Below are positions 61,201 to 64,000 of a stretch of DNA of 64,000 nucleotides, piece after piece. Every line of letters starts with the position of its first letter. The first letter of the stretch is position 1. The translations under genes and the position numbers were made by a program. The stretch lies in assembly GCA_039621445.1 (NCBI GenBank), contig CP154957.1:13570947-13634946 (forward strand), given 5' to 3'. The notes under the pieces are model-generated. The model had not been told where the DNA came from. It did no database searches and saw only the letters and a program-made list of their open reading frames with translations. Origin of the DNA: Euglena gracilis. Lineage: Eukaryota > Euglenida > Euglenophyceae > Euglenales.

Positions 61201-63433
61201 TATGAGATACCCAGGTGGTCATTTGTCTGCGATGTTTGTTTTGTGTCAAGGGTGCGAGATACCCTGTTTAGGAAATGCCTGATGCTGTGCCTCGTACCCG
61301 TCTCATGGAAGAATTCCGGAGCATGAAAGCCAGACGCTGGGAGATTCAGGTCCCTCGCTCTCCATTATTCCACGATGTATTTAAATTCAACACGGAACAG
61401 ATGTGAAATGTGTTTGAGGCATTTTTGTTGAATTATCATTTTGTAATTCCCGCATTTTTGCAGTTTTTTTCCCACAGTTTCCTCAAAGTTTATTTTTTCC
61501 ATTTTTTTTTTCACTTTTTGAGGTTGGAATTTCACATCTTTTTTTCTTAGTGGTGGGAATTTTGGCAAACATATGCATCTCGGCAATACGTGGTTTTTGT
61601 GATCAATTCACCAGTGTTCTTTTTCTTCAGTTGAAAAATTTTGCTTCTTCGCTTCATGCGTGGGATGTGAGCCATACTGTTTCGAAAACATTTTTGCACC
61701 GTTTCAAAATCCAGTTTAGGTGCATTCTACCTGTTCAAAAGCAGTTGATGGCTCACAAATGTTCTAACTCTTTGACATTTGTCATTCTTTGTGCACGCAA
61801 TGTATAATCATACCAGCAGGGACAGTTTATTGTGCACCTATTGCAGCTGTTTAAGGCAGGGGGACACAACCACATTTTCAATTTTTTGTGTTTTCGACTT
61901 TGGTAACATTTGTGTTTTTGCGGGGGTTTGTGGGTTTTTTTTGCTTTTTTTTTGCCCAGCGATATTTTGATTTCTGGGAGAAAATGTTTTTCGATTTGAA
62001 ATTGATTTTGAGTATCTTGTTGGTGGTTATTTGCCTGATGCTTTTGTGCTTTTTTTGTATCGTGTTTTTGAGGTCCATCCCCCCCCCCTGCTGAAGGACC
62101 GGGGTATGGCGTGGAGTGCATTTGCAGGGCTGAACAAGAATCCCGCAAAATCTGTGGGTAATGGAGGAGGTTGACCTTCGCCCTCTCCTGAGGGTTCCAG
62201 TGGCCCAAACCCCCCCCCTCCCCCCCCCCCCCCGGTCTGCTGAAGTCAAGTTCGGGCCAGCCCGGCAAAACCGGGCTGGACCGAAAAACATTTTCGGCAC
62301 AGAGCCCACAAATTTGGAAAAAAAGAAAAAACGGGGGCAAAAATGGTTAAAAAAAAAGGCATTTTTTAGTGGTTTAGGGGTTTTCACCTCCTAAATTTGC
62401 TGAAAAATGCCATCCCAGCTGGATTTGGGCTTTTCTGGGCATTTTCTTTGGGTACCCGCTGGGTCCAGCTCCCAGCCGGCCGACCCCTGGGGTCCCTCCT
62501 ACAAGGGGGTCCTGACCGACCCGGGGGGGGAAACCCCCGCCAAAGTTCAAGGTTGAACTGGTACCTTTTGCGAATTTTTACCCAAAAATTGCCAAAAACA
62601 GGCATTTTCGGTCGATTTTGGGAGGGGTTCCATCAAAAACCCACCAACCCCGGGGGTGGCAGGGTTCAATATAAGGGCAGGTGGGGGGTCGGACCCCCCC
62701 CCCGCCATGGTCCAGCAGGTGTGGACACCCTCTTGTACAGTGGGGTGGTCTGGGTGACCGATTTTCATCCCGGCACAAGGCATCGGGCCAAAAAAAAATT
62801 GCAGGTTTGCATGCACGCTCGTGTGCAGGGACGTGTGCAAGACACAGGACGTGTGCATCCTATGGGTGGTGGGGGGGTTGACCACCCCACCTCCCACCCC
62901 TTCCCGTGTTTCCGGGGGTGCCGATTTTAGGTCAATTTTTTTTGGCGCCGAAGGTGTTTTTCTTTGGGCGATGCTGTGGTGGATGGGGGACCCCCCCCAA
63001 ATCTCCAGTTGGGGGGTCGACCCTCCCCACCAGGCCTTTCCCATACAGCCCTGTATGTGGGGAGTGGGACGAAGAAATTAGTTGACAGAAATTTTCGCTG
63101 GTTGGCATTCAACTCTCCCAGGATCTGGTTGGACATATGGTCGAGTTCAGCCGCGACCAAGAAGGGTCAAGGCTGATCCAAAGGAAGCTCGAAGGGTGCT
63201 CTGACGCAGAAAAGGATTTGGTATTTTCAAAACAAGCTTCCCCTGCTTTTTTTGCTTTTTTCTGGTGTTGGTTGGATAACACACTTCCAATGTCTGATTG
63301 ACGGGACACAAGGAAGCTTGGGCTTGAGGTGTACAAGGAAGCTCTGGGTCTGATGACGGACGTGTTTGGCAATTATGTGATCCAGAAGTTGTTTGAGCAC
63401 GGCCTCCCGAGGCACCGGAAAATGCTGGCTGGC
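46084..63433 (+). CDS. Pumilio/PUF RNA-binding protein, 5' part, eleven exons
   Basis: Exons: 46084-46245, 46301-46483, 49800-49973, 55833-55923, 56260-56468, 59094-59231, 60683-60907, 61039-61224, 61272-61349, 63122-63220, 63317-63433; about 554 residues before the window ends. PUF proteins bind UGUA-type sites in mRNA 3' UTRs and repress translation or promote decay. Residues 1-200 carry plant-like N-terminal motifs ([14 protein letters not shown]...[24 protein letters not shown]). Residues 245-440 are Gln/His/Pro-rich. The PUM domain starts about residue 464 with [19 protein letters not shown], then repeat 1 ([20 protein letters not shown]) and repeat 2 ([15 protein letters not shown]). 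Repeats 3-8 should lie beyond 64000. All introns are phase 0 except the fourth (phase 1). Identity is firm; some splice sites are choices among alternatives. Confidence 0.88.
46301..46483 (+). CDS. Pumilio exon 2 (residues 55-115)
   Basis: Follows a 55-bp intron ending CTGATTCTCTCAAG. Encodes [40 protein letters not shown] and [20 protein letters not shown]. The block RADPAY...YYS-N-...PRLPPP is characteristic of plant-type Pumilio N-termini. The donor is CAA|GTTTGG. Confidence 0.8.
46484..49799 (+). other. Pumilio intron 2 (3.3 kb)
   Basis: Contains a foldback at 47099-47363 (arms with CACAAGGGGCTTTTGTTATT), the GC-rich GGCAGGCACC block (48010-48460) and the left copy of a tandem duplication of about 505 bp (48863-49367). 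Its acceptor is TCTCCGTTTCCGTAG. No other exon was identified. Confidence 0.6.
47099..47363. repeat. Foldback ACACAAGGGGCTTTTGTTAT in intron 2
   Basis: Arms share ACACAAGGGG, a G/C run, GAGGAGGCCGTAGGCCGA and GGCCATCCTTGCC, and are separated by a short GTGTGTGTGT loop region. The GCTTTTGTTATTTTGGG core matches the arrays of the Mutator-like elements. Confidence 0.82.
48863..49866. repeat. 505-bp tandem duplication overlapping Pumilio exon 3
   Basis: Two direct copies, about 48863-49367 and 49370-49866. Shared phrases are CCGAGGGGGTCCGACCA-type sequence, TACCTGGTCGGCCTGACCTC, CGCATGGAGCCGG, CCACATGCATGATGGAGTCA and TTCTCCGTTTCCGTAG. The duplicated segment includes the exon 3 acceptor and its first 67 or so bases. 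Confidence 0.9.
49800..49973 (+). CDS. Pumilio exon 3 (residues 116-173)
   Basis: Begins after TTTCCGTAG in phase 0 and encodes [40 protein letters not shown] and [18 protein letters not shown]. The donor is CTG|GTGTGA. Joining to exon 4 gives [18 protein letters not shown], which reads like plant Pumilio sequence. An in-frame alternative acceptor, CCCCCCACAG, lies 22 bases in but would shift phase. Confidence 0.7.
51196..51350. repeat. CCGGCG palindrome cluster in intron 3
   Basis: Inverted blocks GACGCCGGTTCTGTCCTGA and TCAGGACAGAACCGGCGTC flanking CCACCCCTTGTTTAAAGC. A short relative of the element at 35164-36000; another lies at 52090-52225. Confidence 0.85.
51410..51870. repeat. Imperfect tandem array of about 48-60-bp units
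   Basis: Eight to nine units on the consensus CCCAGGGGGGTCCAGCCAAC, ATTTCCCAACCGTATTTCTG, AAAAAA. Units drift considerably and some are shortened. Confidence 0.88.
52861..55071. mobile_element. CAGGG-type TIR element with TTTTTTGCAG repeats (8-bp target duplication)
   Basis: The left end is CAGGGGGGTGGAAAATATGC and the right end, inverted, is CAGGGGGGTGGAGAAACTGC. ccgtacat flanks both ends exactly (52853-52860, 55072-55079). GCAGTTTTTT arrays lie inside both ends, reading the same way (about 52888-53030, 54990-55045). At 2.2 kb it is the largest of its type, and it carries coding-like segments in the middle (53480-53495 joined to 54321-54510, and 54501-54767: [20 protein letters not shown]). 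These may be transposase relics or captured exons; I recognise no hAT catalytic or dimerisation motif. Confidence 0.82.
53496..54320. mobile_element. Nested CAGGG-type TIR element with AAATTCACGG repeats
   Basis: The left end is CAGGGATCCTCACACGTCC and the right end is the exact inverse. gatggag (7 bp) flanks both sides (53489-53495, 54321-54327). AAATTCACGG/AATCACGG arrays lie inside both ends in the same orientation (53519-53608, 54229-54280). Removing the element and one duplicate rejoins a frame [20 protein letters not shown]. The interior frame [40 protein letters not shown] (53760-53927) looks protein-like but is unrecognised. Confidence 0.85.
55833..55923 (+). CDS. Pumilio exon 4 (residues 174-204)
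   Basis: After CTGCAG, encodes [20 protein letters not shown] and [10 protein letters not shown]. The motif [13 protein letters not shown] matches the conserved plant Pumilio/NABP motif as I know it. I end it at TCGT|GTTTGA, phase 1, which joins exon 5 as [20 protein letters not shown]. An alternative donor GAA|GTCTTA at 55890 would pair in phase 0 with an acceptor at 56270. Confidence 0.65.
56260..56468 (+). CDS. Pumilio exon 5 (residues 204-273)
   Basis: Encodes [60 protein letters not shown] and QQPQHLSNQ. The donor is CAG|GTGAGC, close to consensus. The acceptor is uncertain among AGs at 56259, 56270 and 56289. Gln/His/Ala-rich, likely disordered. Confidence 0.78.
56469..59093 (+). other. 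Pumilio intron 5 (2.6 kb)
   Basis: Contains CTGGCTGGACCCC-type phrases at 58000-58310, an AT-rich block with TATATA runs (58430-58550) and a CACACACA stretch near the 3' end. It ends in a strong acceptor TTCTCTTTTGCCGCAG. No further exon was identified. Confidence 0.55.
59094..59231 (+). CDS. Pumilio exon 6 (residues 274-319)
   Basis: Encodes [40 protein letters not shown] and QPNMQQ, phase 0 at both ends. The donor is CAG|GTGTCT. Pro/Gln/Met-rich linker upstream of the RNA-binding domain. Confidence 0.82.
59232..60682 (+). other. Pumilio intron 6 (1.45 kb)
   Basis: Contains two short near-repeats with CCCATGTCCAATGAACGCCC / CCATGCCCAATGAACGTCCC (59298-59420), a GCGCAAAGCGCC hairpin (60061-60072), G-runs and an AT-rich stretch with ATATGCATATGC (60250-60400). 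The acceptor is TTTTTTTTTGCAG. Confidence 0.55.
60683..60907 (+). CDS. Pumilio exon 7 (residues 320-394)
   Basis: Encodes [60 protein letters not shown] and [15 protein letters not shown]. The donor chosen is TTT|GTATGTGA. The last 16 residues do not look like the Gln/His-rich rest, so an earlier donor, CAGCA|GTGCTT, would remove them but breaks phase. Confidence 0.72.
61039..61224 (+). CDS. Pumilio exon 8 (residues 395-456)
   Basis: Acceptor CTCTCGCAG. Encodes [60 protein letters not shown] and SF. A basic cluster precedes the PUM domain. The donor is uncertain (TTT|GTCTGC chosen); it leaves a 47-bp intron that preserves frame. Confidence 0.7.
61272..61349 (+). CDS. Pumilio exon 9, start of the PUM domain (residues 457-482)
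   Basis: Acceptor CCTGTTTAG. Encodes [20 protein letters not shown] and RRWEIQ, matching the entry helix of PUM domains (R-S/T-R-L-x-E-F-R...RRWEL-Q). The donor is CAG|GTCCCT. Confidence 0.88.
61350..63121 (+). other. Pumilio intron 9 (1.8 kb)
   Basis: U-rich. Includes T-runs, a C-run near 62219-62233, and at 62660 a left end of the CAGGGTT-type element (CAGGGTTCAATATAAGGGCA) without a matching right end. The acceptor is CAACTCTCCCAG. No extra exon was identified. Confidence 0.55.
63122..63220 (+). CDS. Pumilio exon 10, PUM repeat 1 (residues 483-515)
   Basis: Encodes [20 protein letters not shown] and [13 protein letters not shown]. The SRLIQ core occupies the RNA-contacting position, where animal and plant PUMs have SRFIQ, typically specifying adenine. 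The donor is TTG|GTATTT. Confidence 0.9.
63317..63433 (+). CDS. Pumilio exon 11, PUM repeat 2 (residues 516-554)
   Basis: Encodes [20 protein letters not shown] and [19 protein letters not shown]. The NYVIQ core is the canonical repeat 2 triplet, typically specifying uracil. I start it at GAAG|CTTGGG because spacing from exon 10 then equals that of other PUM proteins (13 residues between the Leu and the Met). The donor is GGC|GTATGC. Confidence 0.88.
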
Positions 63434-64000
63434 GTATGCCTCTGCTGTGAACCCCTCCAACCATACAACCAAATGTGAAATGGCGTTGGAAAATGCAACT
63501 CAGCCTGACCTGGTCTGCAGAAAGCTGCTCCACCTTCCAATTTTTATGTATCCCCCTTTCAGGCACCTCCATTTGCAACAGGTGGATGCATATCACCTCT
63601 ACACAGACCCCCCCCCAAATGGTGTTACCCCACTTGGTGGTGGGTGCCCCCGTAGTTGACCGATTGTTCCAGCCAGGGGAGTATTTTAATGGTTTTCTTG
63701 CAGATTTTTCTGTCCTGACACAATGTCTTAACCCCCCACCCACCTCCAAGCGAGAAATTGATAACCGCAATATTTTCGCAATTCTTCTGAATTTTTTTCT
63801 CTTTCTGCATTTTTTCTATATGAACCTCAAATCGAAGGCGAAATGAATTCCGGCCATTTCACAAACATCTCACAAGGGCACCCAAGGTGCTCTTTCTGCC
63901 ATTTTGTTGCAAGTTTGCCAAAATTTGCCAAATTTGGCAAGTTGACAAAATGTGGCAATTTTTTGTTTTTTTGGTTTTCCCCCAATTTTTGTTGTTGTTG
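63434..64000 (+). other. Start of Pumilio intron 11, runs off the window
   Basis: No PUM repeat 3 core (expected CRVIQ-like) is readable in any frame. The final 100 bases consist of TTTGCCAAATTTGGC phrases and poly-T. The gene therefore continues past 64000. Confidence 0.6.

Noticed and set aside
63434-64000. PUM repeat 3 within the last 570 bases
   Set aside because: No frame reads a CRVIQ-like core or the usual hydrophobic helix pattern; CCCTTTCAG near 63560 is followed by sequence that does not resemble a PUM repeat.
1-64000. rRNA, tRNA or snRNA genes
   Set aside because: I saw no rRNA core motifs, no convincing tRNA A/B boxes with cloverleaf, and no snRNA signature; a covariance-model scan would be needed to exclude them.

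Overview
This window is nuclear DNA of a eukaryote, most likely a protist or alga with a large, repeat-choked genome. The evidence is a spliced gene with GT-AG introns from 47 bp to 5.9 kb, U-rich 3' splice sites, interstitial TTAGGG repeats, and almost no long reading frames. A minus-strand exon resembling plastid acyl-ACP desaturase (about 1276-1431) and a plant-type N-terminal region in the Pumilio gene hint at a plastid-bearing lineage. I cannot name the organism.

Layout. From 1 to about 16 kb there is low-density sequence with a few possible exons (1276-1431 minus, 5991-6326, 6995-7350, 12097-12221, 14977-15242), a three-copy 265-bp MITE family, and several terminal-inverted-repeat (TIR) elements of the CAGGG...CCCTG type. 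From 17 to 44 kb the window is a nested stack of DNA transposons. It holds an 8-bp-TSD element carrying head-to-head telomere-like repeats (17288-18751) and five Mutator-like non-autonomous elements with exact 9-bp target duplications (19417-21370, 28818-30324, 31275-32786, 34320-36285, 39581-41840). It also holds two copies of a TIR element carrying a decayed PHD-finger gene (22098-27656 and 39520-44037), interrupted by different later insertions, so each copy supplies the empty site for the other. From 46084 to the right edge is the 5' part of a real gene, a Pumilio/PUF RNA-binding protein, in eleven recognisable exons. Its 3' part, with Pumilio repeats 3 to 8, lies beyond the window.

Recurring themes. 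(1) Seven CAGGG...CCCTG elements have 7- to 8-bp target duplications; five of them carry short tandem repeats (9-11 bp) just inside both ends in the same, direct orientation. (2) Unrelated tandem arrays inside different Mutator-like elements share a core reading GGGATTTTGTTATT followed by a G-run. (3) Many palindromes close on a CC-GAA-GG (or CC-TTC-GG) mini-hairpin.

No CRISPR array, operon, rRNA or tRNA gene was seen. Exon boundaries, target duplications and repeat units were read by eye; family names rest on motif memory, without database searches.
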